A DNA stretch of 64,000 bases. Origin: Glycomyces paridis. Lineage in GTDB: Bacteria > Actinomycetota > Actinomycetes > Mycobacteriales > Micromonosporaceae. The stretch lies in assembly GCF_004912155.1 (NCBI RefSeq), contig NZ_STGX01000020.1, forward strand, positions 1 through 64,000, in the 5' to 3' direction. The notes under the pieces are model-generated. The model worked only from the letters and a program-made list of their open reading frames with translations. It was not told the DNA's origin and made no database searches. Both the position numbers and the translations under genes were made by a program. Shown here piece after piece: positions 28,586-38,632 of this stretch (positions within the stretch are counted from its first letter, which is position 1; the number at the start of each line of letters is the position of its first letter).

Positions 28586-29725
28586 ATGTCTGACACCGCT
28601 GCCGTCGTCGAGGCCGTGCACGAGGCGCTCTCGCACGTCAACGACCCTGAGATCCGCCGCCCCATCACCGAGCTGGGCATGGTCGACGCCGTCTCGGTCG
28701 ACGGCGGTCGCCTCACCGTGACCATCCTGCTCACCGTGGCCGCCTGTCCGCTGCGCGACACGCTGCAACGGGACGTGACCGACGCCGCGCTGACCGTCGA
28801 GGGGATCGACTCGGTCGACCTGACCTTCGGCGTCATGAGCGAGCAGCAGCGGGCCGACCTCCAGGTGAAGCTGCGCGGCGGGCGCCAGAGCGCCGAGCCG
28901 GTGATCCCGTTCAACCTCCCCGAGTCGCGCACGCGCGTGTTCGCGATCGCCTCGGGCAAGGGCGGGGTCGGGAAGTCCTCGATGACGGTGAACCTGGCGG
29001 CGGCGCTGGCCGCGAAGGGGCTGTCGGTGGGTGTGGCGGACGCCGACATCTACGGGCACTCCATCCCCAGGATGCTCGGGGTCGAAGGCGCGCCGACGCA
29101 GGTCGAGGACATGATCATGCCGCCGCAGGCGCACGGCATGAAGGTCATCTCGATCGGGATGTTCACGCCGGGGAACACGGCGGTGGTGTGGCGCGGCCCG
29201 ATGCTGCACCGGGCGCTCCAGCAGTTCCTCGCCGACGTGTACTGGGGCGAGCTGGACGTGCTCCTGCTCGACCTGCCGCCCGGGACCGGCGACATCGCGA
29301 TCTCGGTGGCGCAGCTGCTGCCGACCGCGGAGCTCGTGGTCGTGACGACGCCGCAGCAGGCGGCGGCGGAGGTCGCCGAGCGGGCGGGCGCGATCGTCAC
29401 GCAGACGCACCAGAAGCTCGCGGGCGTCGTGGAGAACATGTCGTGGATGGCGCTGCCCGACGGCTCTCACATCGAGCCGTTCGGTTCGGGCGGGGGCAAG
29501 ACGGTGGCCGAGGCGCTGACGCGCGACGTCGGCGCAGAGGTGCCGCTGCTGGGCCAGATCCCGCTGGACCCGAAGCTGCGCGAGGGCGGGGACGCGGGCG
29601 TGCCGCTGGTGATCTCCGACCCCGACTGCGAGGCGTCGCGGGCGATCCGGGCGATCGCCGACCAGCTGGCGGTCCGCAAGGTCTCCCTGGTGGGCAAGCA
29701 GCTCGGCCTGACTCCTACCGCTTGA
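28586..29725 (+). CDS. mrp: Mrp/ApbC family iron-sulfur cluster carrier ATPase
   Basis: A 379-residue protein with an N-terminal MIP18/DUF59 domain (about 5-85, including Cys54) and a deviant-Walker P-loop NTPase domain (SGKGGVGKSS at 123-132, DADIYGHSIP, DLPPGTGD). Mrp proteins bind and transfer iron-sulfur clusters to apoproteins in the cytoplasm. The usual C-terminal CxxC is not seen here. Start set by the leaderless promoter; the open frame from 28529 is ignored. In M. tuberculosis mrp lies near tatB and htrA, here about 14 kb away on the other side of dapD. Confidence 0.93.
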   Translation: MSDTAAVVEAVHEALSHVNDPEIRRPITELGMVDAVSVDGGRLTVTILLTVAACPLRDTLQRDVTDAALTVEGIDSVDLTFGVMSEQQRADLQVKLRGGRQSAEPVIPFNLPESRTRVFAIASGKGGVGKSSMTVNLAAALAAKGLSVGVADADIYGHSIPRMLGVEGAPTQVEDMIMPPQAHGMKVISIGMFTPGNTAVVWRGPMLHRALQQFLADVYWGELDVLLLDLPPGTGDIAISVAQLLPTAELVVVTTPQQAAAEVAERAGAIVTQTHQKLAGVVENMSWMALPDGSHIEPFGSGGGKTVAEALTRDVGAEVPLLGQIPLDPKLREGGDAGVPLVISDPDCEASRAIRAIADQLAVRKVSLVGKQLGLTPTA

Positions 29726-29764
29726 CGATCGGACCGGGCGTCCGGACCGGGTCATACGCGAACA

Positions 29765-29793
29765 GGCGGGGCGGCCGTAAGGGCCGCCCCGCC
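29765..29793. terminator. Bidirectional hairpin between mrp and the cellulase gene
   Basis: A 12-bp GC stem (29765-29776 with 29782-29793) with loop GTAAG lies between convergent stops. Confidence 0.75.
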
Positions 29794-29816
29794 GTCTGCT
29801 CCGGGTCCTCGATCGG

Positions 29817-32672
29817 TCAGTCAGCGAACTCGCACGATATGAAGTCCTGCGGTTCGGCGGGGCCGGTCGCGATGAATCCGAACTCGACCGATCCGCCGCT
29901 CGCGATGGCGGCGTTCCAGCCGAGCGGACTCGTGGTCACATCCGCGCCGGTCTGCTCCCACTCGGCGTTCCACAGCTGGGTGATCCGCTGGTCCTCGGTC
30001 CAGGTCCAGCCGACGTCCCAGCCGTTGATCGAGCTCTCACCGTAGTTGCGGACCTGGACGGCGCCCTGCCATCCCGAACCCCAGTCGTTCACGACGGAGA
30101 CCGTCGCCTGGCAGGCCCCTTCGTCGGGCGGGAACCCGGTGGTCACCGACACCGACGAGCCGAGAGCGCCCTCGTCCCCTTCGGGCACACCGGTCACGGT
30201 GTAGACGTACTCGGTGTTCGGTTCGAGGTCGGTGTCGGTGTACTCGGTGCTGCCGCCGGGCAGGACCGCGATCACCGTCGAATCGCGCCTGACCTCGATC
30301 TCGTTGGTCCACGGCGGGGTGTCCCAGGTCAGTTTCACGGTCTCGGTGGTGGGGGTCGCGGCGAGGTTCTCGACCGCGGCGAGGTCGTCCGGCTGCGGAT
30401 CGGATCCCTCAGTGGTGTCCGCGACGAAGTTCGCGATCCACGACAGCGGCGCGTTCCAGTTGACGGTCAGCTCGTTGGTCGCGAACGAACCGATGTCGTC
30501 GATGTAGCACCCCTGTCCCGTGCAGTCCTGGAGCCAGCGTTGCGCGACGGGGTCCCAGGTGGAGCTGACCGAGTTCGGTCCGCCCGAGATCGTCCCGACC
30601 GGCGGGTTGGGCAGGGTCGGGTCGAGCTGGTTGGCGTACCAGCGGCTGTGCATATTGCGCGAATCGTGCGTGCCGTACCCGGTCACGTACGAGTTGTTCA
30701 GCGCGTTGCGGCCCAGGATGTAGTCCAGACCGGCGTACACCCCGTCGCGGAAGCGCTCGTCGCCGCTCAGGTCGTACGCCACCGCGGTGACGATCATCGC
30801 GTTCAGCACGTTGCTGTTAGAGCCCCAGTCGAACTGGCCGCTCTGGCCGTAGGCCAGGTCCCACGGGCTCGCGGCCTGTCGCGCCAGGTAGTCCTCGCCG
30901 GCCGCGACCACCGAGTCGATCACACGCTCGCGATCGGCCAGCGAGTTCGGCACCGCCGCGAGCTGGAGCCGCGCCAGCGGCGCCACGGACTGCCAGCCGA
31001 AACCGTTGGCGTCGAACACGTCGTCGGTGTGCAGCTGCGATCCGAGGATGAAGTCCTCGTAAGCCGACTCCCCGGTGGTGAGGAACAGCTCGGCGGCGGC
31101 CCAGTAGAACTCGTCGTCGAGTTCGGCGTCACCGTACCCGCCGCTGCCGGCCGGGACGTTCTCCTGCGCCAGCATGTCCGGGTTGGCCGTCGCCGCGTCC
31201 CACGCGGTCTCGGCCGCGGTGCGGCACTCGGCGGCGAAGGCCTCGTCGTAGGGGGAGAACAGGCGCGCGCACTGGGCCGCGGCGGCGGCCAGGTTCAAGG
31301 TCGCCGCGGTCGAGGGCGGGCCGAGGTAGCGCGGCTGCGGATCGTCCGCGGGCAGCAGCGGCAGACCGGTCCAGGCCTCGTCGGACATCTTGTGATGCGC
31401 CATCCCCGCCAGCTGCTCACCCGCGGGCACCTGCATGCTCAGCAGGAATTCCATCTCCCAGCGCGCCTCGTCCAGCACGTCGGGAACGCCGTCGCCGTGC
31501 TCGGGAATGCGCAGGCTGCCGTCGCCGAGCCGGTCGGCGTCGCCGCCGTCCGCGTGCAGGGCCCGCTCGTAGGTGCCCATGACCTGGGCGACCGAGATGC
31601 CGCCGTTGACCACGTACTTGCCGTGGTCGCCCGCGTCGTACCAGCCGCCGGACACGTCCAGCGAGTAGTCGCACGTGCCCGGATAGCAGGGCACGTCCAC
31701 GTCGCCCTGGTTCGGAGCCGCGCCCACATGCCCGGCCTCGCGGCCGTACCCGGGAGCGATCTCATCGTCGATCGCGATGCCCGAGCGCTGCGGGTAGTAG
31801 AACGACAACGCGTCGATCGCGAGGCTGTCGTAGGCGCCGGCGCCGATCGCGAACGGATACGACACCTCGCCGTCGGCGGTGAGGGTGAAGCCCTCGCCGG
31901 TGGCGGTCACGTCGGAGAGGTCGATGGTGTGCACCGCCAGGTCGCTGGTCGGCTCGGTCCCGTGCGGATCGGTCACGCCCGAGGCGACCTCGGCGCCGGC
32001 CGCGTCTTGCAGCGCCCAGGCCACCGACTCGGTCGCGTCGCTGACGAGCGTGGCGCGCTTGGGGCCCTCGGGCAGGTATCCGACCTGGTTGACCCGCACC
32101 CGCGGGCCCGTGTCGGGTTCGTACACCGGCGGTTCGGCGTCGGACAGCACCGCCACATCGGAGATGCAGAACTGCCACGGCTCGGCGTGACGGCCGATCT
32201 GGAACGCCAGTTGGGCGTCCGACCAGTCCTCGTTGGCGGTGAACGTGTAGGAGTAAACCTGCGGTTCGGTGTCCAGGACCGGGAACTCCTCGATCGCGCT
32301 CGGCCATGGGTCGACGTCGCGCTGCACCAGCGCCCGCACGCTCAAAGGCGTCGAGGCCCTGGCGGTGAACCGCAGCTCGTAGGACTCGCCTGCGGTCAGC
32401 GGCAGGTCGTTCTGACCGATGATCGCGTCCCAGGCGTTGGCGGTCCCGCCCGGCACGTCCAGGCACCACTCGCCGTCGGCCACCGCACCGATGAGGTTCT
32501 CGGTGTGCCACCACGGGTCGGTGCCAGAAGCGAAGTCGCCGTTGATGATCAGGTTGGTCGGTTCGTCCTGGGCGTACGCGGTGGTCACGGCGGCCGTCGA
32601 CACAGCGAGAGCCGCGACCGCGGTAGCGGCCAGGATCAGGCGGCGTCTGACGCGGCCCGTTCGACGTAGCAT
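29817..32672 (-). CDS. Secreted multidomain GH9 cellulase with CBM4 and CBM2
   Basis: A 951-residue endoglucanase-type enzyme. Order: signal peptide 1-34 with an Arg-rich start; CBM4/9-like domain about 38-178; Ig-like CelD_N domain about 190-277; GH9 (alpha/alpha)6 barrel about 280-750; fibronectin III about 765-846; cellulose-binding CBM2 about 853-951 with Cys854 and a second Cys near the end plus exposed Trp residues. GH9 catalytic residues are visible: DAGDH at 346-350, His675 in HSRW, and the acid Glu734 in NELTVNWNA. AAAGGA supports the ATG at 32672. The promoter has two operator-like dyads. Confidence 0.95.
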   Translation of the reverse strand: MLRRTGRVRRRLILAATAVAALAVSTAAVTTAYAQDEPTNLIINGDFASGTDPWWHTENLIGAVADGEWCLDVPGGTANAWDAIIGQNDLPLTAGESYELRFTARASTPLSVRALVQRDVDPWPSAIEEFPVLDTEPQVYSYTFTANEDWSDAQLAFQIGRHAEPWQFCISDVAVLSDAEPPVYEPDTGPRVRVNQVGYLPEGPKRATLVSDATESVAWALQDAAGAEVASGVTDPHGTEPTSDLAVHTIDLSDVTATGEGFTLTADGEVSYPFAIGAGAYDSLAIDALSFYYPQRSGIAIDDEIAPGYGREAGHVGAAPNQGDVDVPCYPGTCDYSLDVSGGWYDAGDHGKYVVNGGISVAQVMGTYERALHADGGDADRLGDGSLRIPEHGDGVPDVLDEARWEMEFLLSMQVPAGEQLAGMAHHKMSDEAWTGLPLLPADDPQPRYLGPPSTAATLNLAAAAAQCARLFSPYDEAFAAECRTAAETAWDAATANPDMLAQENVPAGSGGYGDAELDDEFYWAAAELFLTTGESAYEDFILGSQLHTDDVFDANGFGWQSVAPLARLQLAAVPNSLADRERVIDSVVAAGEDYLARQAASPWDLAYGQSGQFDWGSNSNVLNAMIVTAVAYDLSGDERFRDGVYAGLDYILGRNALNNSYVTGYGTHDSRNMHSRWYANQLDPTLPNPPVGTISGGPNSVSSTWDPVAQRWLQDCTGQGCYIDDIGSFATNELTVNWNAPLSWIANFVADTTEGSDPQPDDLAAVENLAATPTTETVKLTWDTPPWTNEIEVRRDSTVIAVLPGGSTEYTDTDLEPNTEYVYTVTGVPEGDEGALGSSVSVTTGFPPDEGACQATVSVVNDWGSGWQGAVQVRNYGESSINGWDVGWTWTEDQRITQLWNAEWEQTGADVTTSPLGWNAAIASGGSVEFGFIATGPAEPQDFISCEFAD

Positions 32673-32693
32673 GAGAGGTCCTTTCCCCGGGGT

Positions 32694-32741
32694 TGGGAGC
32701 GATTCCACTCAGATCTTTGCATTGATAAACATCAATGTCAA
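32694..32741 (-). promoter_or_regulatory. Cellulase promoter with CebR-box-like and FNR-class dyads
   Basis: TGGGAGCGATTCCA (32694-32707) matches 12 of 14 positions of the actinobacterial CebR/CelR operator TGGGAGCGCTCCCA and sits 22 bases before the ATG. On the minus strand TTGACA (32741-32736) is a -35 candidate. Between them an AT-rich dyad CATTGAT-AAAC-ATCAATG (32720-32737) includes an exact match to the FNR-class pattern TTGAT-N4-ATCAA. This suggests cellobiose-type derepression plus a second regulator. Confidence 0.6.
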
Positions 32742-32815
32742 TAGGAGTTCGCCACTGCGGCGCGGTCGCACCGGGCGAGAGCCCGCCCGACCTCGGGTCG
32801 AGCGGGCCGACGCCG

Positions 32816-33745
32816 CTACTGAGCGCTGTGGAGGGCGGCGTTGAGCTCGCCCCAGGTGCCGGTGCGCGGGCGCACTTCGAGGCGGCCGGTCTGGGTGTTG
32901 GTCCAGAACTGGAGGTCGTCGCGACCAGAGAGCGTCGCGGCCTTGACGACCTCGCCGTCGGGCAGGGTGACCTTCGAGCCGGCGGTCACGTAGCAGCCGG
33001 CGGCCACGACGCAGTTGTCGCCCAAGGAGATCCCGATGCCGGCGTTGGCGCCGAGGAGGCAGCGCTCGCCGATGGAGACGACCTCTTTGCCGCCGCCGGA
33101 GAGCGTCCCCATGATGGAGGAGCCGCCGCCGATGTCCGAGCCGTCGCCGACGACGACGCCCGCCGAGATGCGACCCTCGACCATCGAGTTGCCGAGCGTG
33201 CCGGCGTTGAAGTTCACGAAGCCCTCGTGCATGACCGTCGTGCCCTCGGCGAGGTGCGCGCCCAGGCGCACCCGCGAGGCGTCGGCGATGCGCACGCCCG
33301 AGGGGGTCACGTAGTCGGCCATCGGCGGGAACTTGTCGAGCGACTTCACTTCGAGGACCTGGCCCTCGGCGCGCAGGCGCAGGCGCACGTCGTTGACCTG
33401 GTCGGCCGGGACCGGGCCGACGTTCGTCCACGCGTTGTTCGGCAGCAGGCCGAAGATCCCGGTGAGGTTCACGGTGTGCGGCTTGGCGATCCGGTGCGAG
33501 AGCAGGTGCAGGCGCAGGTACACGTCGGCGGTGTCGACCGGCTCGTCGGCGAGGGACTTGACGACCACGGACACGCCCTTGGCGGTGGTCCCGGCCGGGC
33601 CGGTCCGGTCGACCGCGGGGGCCTCCTCGCCGGTCGGGGCCTCGCCGAGGCCGAGGCGGGTGAACCACACGTCGAGGACGGTGCCGTCGGCGGCGACCGT
33701 GGCCACGCCGGAGCCCCAGGCTGCGTCGGTCAGGAATTCACTCAT
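32816..33745 (-). CDS. dapD: 2,3,4,5-tetrahydropyridine-2,6-dicarboxylate N-succinyltransferase
   Basis: The 309-residue actinobacterial DapD catalyses succinylation of tetrahydrodipicolinate in lysine and diaminopimelate synthesis. The left-handed beta-helix of hexapeptide repeats runs from about 150 to 265 ([56 protein letters not shown]). TAGGCT (33752-33757) lies six bases before the ATG, so the transcript is leaderless. Divergent from dapE, which acts two steps later. Confidence 0.95.
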   Translation of the reverse strand: MSEFLTDAAWGSGVATVAADGTVLDVWFTRLGLGEAPTGEEAPAVDRTGPAGTTAKGVSVVVKSLADEPVDTADVYLRLHLLSHRIAKPHTVNLTGIFGLLPNNAWTNVGPVPADQVNDVRLRLRAEGQVLEVKSLDKFPPMADYVTPSGVRIADASRVRLGAHLAEGTTVMHEGFVNFNAGTLGNSMVEGRISAGVVVGDGSDIGGGSSIMGTLSGGGKEVVSIGERCLLGANAGIGISLGDNCVVAAGCYVTAGSKVTLPDGEVVKAATLSGRDDLQFWTNTQTGRLEVRPRTGTWGELNAALHSAQ

Positions 33746-33784
33746 GCACAGAGCCTATCGAGGCGGCGGGTATCGTCTGCGGGT
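33746..33784. promoter_or_regulatory. 39-bp divergent promoter region between dapD and dapE
   Basis: The whole region holds two back-to-back -10 elements: TAGGCT for dapD (minus strand) and TATCGT (33771-33776) for dapE eight bases before its GTG. There is no room for leaders, and the -35 regions must lie inside the opposite coding sequence. Confidence 0.55.
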
Positions 33785-34851
33785 GTGACAGTTTTGAGTG
33801 AGGCAGTCCTCGCCGACCCGGTCGCGCTGACCCGGGCCCTGTGCGACGTCCAGTCGGTCTCCTGGAACGAGGCCGAGATCTGCGACGAGGTCGAGGCCGC
33901 CTTGAAGCGGCTGGGCCACTTGACGACCGAGCGCGTGGGCAACACCCTCGTCGCCCGCACAAACCTCGGCCGCGACCGGCGCGTCATGCTCGCCGGGCAC
34001 CTCGACACCGTCCCGGTCAACGACAACTTCCCCACGCGCACCGAAGGGGACGTGATGTGGGGCCTGGGCACCTCGGACATGAAGTCGGGCACCGCGCTCG
34101 CGCTGTGGATCGCGGCCACCGTCGAGCACCCGAGGTTCGATTTGAGCTTCGCGTTCTACGAGTGCGAGGAGATCGAGGCGAAGCACAACGGGCTCAACAA
34201 GCTCGCGAAGTCGCGGCCCGAACTGCTCGCCGCCGACTTCGCGATCCTCCTGGAGCCGACCTACGGCCTGGTCGAGGCCGGATGCCAGGGGACCATGCGC
34301 GCGCGCGTGACCACCCGCGGGAAGCGGGCCCACTCGGCGCGGTCGTGGAAGGGCGAGAACGCCATCCACAAGATCGCGCCGGTCCTGGAGCGGCTGAACG
34401 CCTACGCGGCCAGGGAGGTCGAGGTCGACGGCTGCACCTACCGCGAGGGCCTGAACGCCGTGTTCATCGGCGGCGGCGTCGCCGGGAACGTCATCCCCGA
34501 CGAATGCTGGGTGGAGGTCAACCTCCGCTTCGCGCCCGACCGCGACGAGGCCGCCGCCGAGGCGCACCTGAGGGAGGTCTTCGACGGGTTCGACGTCGAG
34601 GTCACCGACTCGGCCCCCTCGTGCCGGCCCGGACTCGACCGGCCCGAGGCCGCCGGGTTCGTCGCCGCCGCCGGCGGCGAGTTCCGCGCCAAGCTCGGCT
34701 GGACCGACGTGGCCCGCTTCGCCACCCTCGGCATCCCCGCCGTCAACTACGGACCGGGCGACCCCAACCTCGCCCACAAGCAGGACGAACGCGTCGAAAT
34801 CCCGCGCATCCGCACCTGCGCGGAAGCGCTGCGAGCCTATGTGGAGGAATC

Positions 34852-34855
<4 letters not shown>
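33785..34855 (+). CDS. dapE: Succinyl-diaminopimelate desuccinylase
   Basis: A 356-residue M20 metallopeptidase-like enzyme that removes succinate from N-succinyl-LL-diaminopimelate using two zinc ions. Metal and catalytic residues appear in MLAGHLDTVPV, GLGTSDMKSG, FYECEEIEA and GPGDPNLAHKQDERV, and the dimerisation lid contains HSARSWKGENAIHK. GTG at 33785 begins VTVLSEAV; the next in-frame candidate is TTG at 33794. Its TGA overlaps the ATG of the following LOG gene. Confidence 0.94.
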
Positions 34856-35538
<683 letters not shown>

Positions 35539-35568
35539 CGAGTCCCCCGGGGCCCTTCGCGCCCGCCT

Positions 35569-36432
35569 TCAGAGGCTGCGCAGGGGGGCCTTCGGGGGCC
35601 GGTCGCCCTTGATCGAGGCGACCATGTCGAGCACCTCGCGCGTCGCGGTCACGTCGTGCGCGCGGAAGACCCGGGCGCCGTTCCAGGCCGAGACGGCGGT
35701 GGCCGCGAGCGTCCCGTTCAGGCGCCGGTCCACCGGCAGGTCGAGGGTCTCCCCCACGAAGTCCTTGCGGGACAGGGCGACCAGAACCGGCCAGCCGGTC
35801 TCGACCAGTTCGTCGAGGCGGCGGGTCAGGTCGAGCGAGTGGTACGTGGTCTTCCCGAAGTCGTGCGTCGGGTCGATGAGGATGCCGTCGGCGCGCACCC
35901 CCGCCGCCACCGCGGCCTCGGCGTTCGCGACCAGTTCGGCGCGGACCTCGGCGACCACGTCCCCGTAGACGGCCTTCTTCGCCACCGTGCGCGGCTCCAG
36001 GCCGCCCGTGTGCGAGACGACCAAGCCGGCCCCGGTGTCGGCCGCGACCTCGATCACCGACGGGTCCCAGCCGGCCCACGTGTCGTTGATGAGCTCGGCG
36101 CCCGCCGCGACCGCCTCCCGGGCGACCTCCCCGCGCCACGTGTCCACCGAGATGACCAGCTGCGGGTGCCTGTCGTGGACCGCCGCTATGAACGGCACCA
36201 CCCGCTCGATCTCCTCGGCGACCGTGACCTCCGGCCCGTCCCCGGCCTTGACGCCGCCGACGTCCACGATGTCGGCGCCCGCCGCCACCGCGTTGTCCAC
36301 GGCCGCGACCGCCGCCTCGAACCCGAAGGTCGCCCCCGAGTCGAAGAACGAGTCGGGGGTCCGGTTGACGATCGCCATCACCGCGTGATCGCCCGCTTCG
36401 AACACCCGTCGGCCAAGTTTCAACGCTCGCAT
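35569..36432 (-). CDS. folP2: Dihydropteroate-synthase homologue of the FolP2 type
   Basis: A 287-residue TIM barrel related to dihydropteroate synthase. It has VNRTPDSFFDSG (22-33) for the usual NVTPDSFSDGG, and DVGGVKAGDG (57-66) where true synthases have D(I/V)GGESTRPG; these replacements are those of mycobacterial FolP2 (Rv1207), which does not supply DHPS activity. The function of FolP2 is unknown. Neighbourhood (dapE and LOG upstream) matches Mycobacterium. It is convergent with the LOG gene. Confidence 0.9.
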   Translation of the reverse strand: MRALKLGRRVFEAGDHAVMAIVNRTPDSFFDSGATFGFEAAVAAVDNAVAAGADIVDVGGVKAGDGPEVTVAEEIERVVPFIAAVHDRHPQLVISVDTWRGEVAREAVAAGAELINDTWAGWDPSVIEVAADTGAGLVVSHTGGLEPRTVAKKAVYGDVVAEVRAELVANAEAAVAAGVRADGILIDPTHDFGKTTYHSLDLTRRLDELVETGWPVLVALSRKDFVGETLDLPVDRRLNGTLAATAVSAWNGARVFRAHDVTATREVLDMVASIKGDRPPKAPLRSL

Positions 36433-36556
36433 CCGTCTATGCTGACAGCCGCGACAGCCGCCCGCCAGCCGTACCGGTGCCGGCGGGGCGAAGACAGACG
36501 GAGACGCGCGGCCACACCGCCCGCTCCACGATGTGAACGAACAGAAGGAGCCTCCG

Positions 36557-37816
36557 ATGCCCCGCTTCGACCGGACGCACACCGACGACCTCGCGGCGTA
36601 CATCAAGGCGAGCCCGACCCCGTACCACGCGTGCGCGGAGGCCGGACGGCTCCTTGAAGCGGCCGGGTTCACGCGGCTCGCGGAGAGCGACCCGTGGCCC
36701 GACGCCGTCGGCGGGTACTACGTGGTGCGGGACGGGTCGATCATCGCCTGGCGGGTCAACACCCTGGACTACGACGCCTTCCGCATCTTCGGCGCCCACA
36801 CCGATACCCCGACCTTCAAGGTCAAGCCCAACCCCGACACCGGCGGCGGCGGGTGGAAGCAGGTCGCCGTGGAGGTCTACGGCGGCGTCCCGCACCAGAC
36901 CTGGCTCGACCGCGACCTCTCCGTCGCCGGGCGCCTGGTCATGCGCGACGGCTCCGAGGTCCTCGTCCACGTCGACCGGCCGCTGCTGCGCATCCCGCGA
37001 CTGGCCATCCACCTCGACCGGGGCGCCAACGAGGGCCAGAAGTTCAACGCGCAGTCGCAGCTGACGCCGATCTGGGGCCTGGGAGAACCGCGCCAGGGCG
37101 AGTTCCTGGAGTTCGTCGCCGCCGAAGCCGGAGTCGATCCCGAGGACGTGTTCGGCCACGACCTGTTCGCCGCCGCGCTCGACGAGCCTGCCTACCTCGG
37201 CAAGGACGACGAGCTGTTCGCCGCGTGGCGCCTGGACAACCTCACCAGCACCCACGCCGGGGTCGCGGCCCTCATCGCCGCCGAGGACACCGGCACCCGC
37301 GTGCCGATGCTCGCCGCGTTCAACTACGAGGAGATCGGGTCCATGACCTACTCCGCGGCGCAGAGCCCGTTCCTCGAATCGGTCCTGCGCCGCCTCATGG
37401 GCGACGACTACGAGGGGTACGCGCAGGCGATCGCCCGCTCCGGCATGATGTCCTCCGACACCGGGAACGCCCTGCACCCCAACTACCCCGAGAAGCACGA
37501 GCCCGGCCACCGGCCGCTGCCCGGCGGCGGCCCGATGATCAAGGTCAGCGCCAACCAGCGGTACGCCAGCGGCGCCGAGGAGCAGGCGCTGTTCCGCCGC
37601 TCCGCCGACGCCGCGGGCATCCCCTGGCAGACCTACGTCAACCGCAACGACATCCCCGGCGGCACCACCATCGGGCCGATCTCGGGCACGCAGCTGGGCA
37701 TCCTCACCGTCGATGTCGGCCTGCCGATCCTCTCGATGCACTCGGCGCGGGAGCTGTGCGGCGCCGAGGACCCCGGCCGCCTCGCCGACCTCGCGCTGGG
37801 CCTGTTCACCCACTAG
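36557..37816 (+). CDS. M18 family aminopeptidase
   Basis: A 419-residue zinc aminopeptidase of the aspartyl-aminopeptidase family, which forms dodecameric cytosolic tetrahedra. Metal and catalytic residues lie in FGAHTDTPTFKV (His81), LDNLTSTHAGV, YEEIGSM and DTGNALHPNYPEKHEP, with GGTTIGPI near the C terminus. AGAAGGAG lies seven bases before the ATG at 36557; an earlier in-frame start at 36533 includes the SD in coding and is rejected. Overlaps the azoreductase-like gene by one base. Confidence 0.94.
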   Translation: MPRFDRTHTDDLAAYIKASPTPYHACAEAGRLLEAAGFTRLAESDPWPDAVGGYYVVRDGSIIAWRVNTLDYDAFRIFGAHTDTPTFKVKPNPDTGGGGWKQVAVEVYGGVPHQTWLDRDLSVAGRLVMRDGSEVLVHVDRPLLRIPRLAIHLDRGANEGQKFNAQSQLTPIWGLGEPRQGEFLEFVAAEAGVDPEDVFGHDLFAAALDEPAYLGKDDELFAAWRLDNLTSTHAGVAALIAAEDTGTRVPMLAAFNYEEIGSMTYSAAQSPFLESVLRRLMGDDYEGYAQAIARSGMMSSDTGNALHPNYPEKHEPGHRPLPGGGPMIKVSANQRYASGAEEQALFRRSADAAGIPWQTYVNRNDIPGGTTIGPISGTQLGILTVDVGLPILSMHSARELCGAEDPGRLADLALGLFTH

Positions 37817-38466
37817 TGGCGACGCTCCTGCACTTGGACGCCTCGGCGGCGGTCGAGGGCTCGCGCTCGCGGGCGCTCACCGCCGCGCTGGCGCGGGCCT
37901 TCCGCGAGGCCGCGCCTGGGAACACGGTCGTGCACCGCGACCTGCACGCCGAACCGCTCCCGCACCTGCCGCACCCGGGACTGCACTGGGCCGCGCCGGT
38001 GCGGACCGGGGCAGCGCCGGACGCGGCGTCCGCGGCGCTCCAGGACCGGCTCACCGCCGAACTGCTCGGCGCCGACGCCCTGGTCGTGGGGTTCCCGCTG
38101 TACAACTACTCGCTGCCCTCCTCGCTCAAGGCCTGGATCGACCACGTGCACGTGCCGGGCCTGACCGCGCCCTCGGCGGTCTCGGGCACGCCGCTGGCCG
38201 GGCGGGCGGCGGTCGTGGTCGCCACCCGCGGCGGCGACTACGGGCCCGGGGCGCCGAACGAGGGCCGCGACCTGGCGACGCCGGTGCTCGAGCTCGTCCT
38301 CGGCGAGGAGATGGGCATGGCCGTCACGTCCGTGGCCGTCAACCTGACGCTCGCCGGATCCGACCGGCCCGAGCAGGCGCGGCGCAGCGAACGCGAGTAC
38401 GCCGAAGCGCTTGCGGCACTGCGGGCGCTCGGAGGGAGGCTCGGCCGATGCCGCGAGAAGCATTGA
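37816..38466 (+). CDS. FMN-dependent NADH-azoreductase family protein
   Basis: A 216-residue flavodoxin-fold protein with LHLDASAAVEGSRSRAL at the phosphate-binding N terminus and FPLYNYSLPSSLKAWIDHV, the FMN-contact region of AzoR/AcpD. Such enzymes reduce azo bonds and quinones with NADH. GTG at 37816 shares its G with the TAG of the M18 gene, so the two are translationally coupled. Confidence 0.88.
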   Translation: MATLLHLDASAAVEGSRSRALTAALARAFREAAPGNTVVHRDLHAEPLPHLPHPGLHWAAPVRTGAAPDAASAALQDRLTAELLGADALVVGFPLYNYSLPSSLKAWIDHVHVPGLTAPSAVSGTPLAGRAAVVVATRGGDYGPGAPNEGRDLATPVLELVLGEEMGMAVTSVAVNLTLAGSDRPEQARRSEREYAEALAALRALGGRLGRCREKH

Positions 38467-38632
38467 CGCGAGTGGCGGATGGGGCGCGTGCGACTCCTTC
38501 ACGTTGGGGCCCAGCGGTTTCGGGCTCCGCTCCGGACCACTCGCGATCGGCCCCGCCCCGGTAAGGTGGTGTGGCGCACCGCGCGGGCCGGACTGGTCCC
38601 GGCGCGGCCCGCGGACGTACTAGGAGGCGGCA

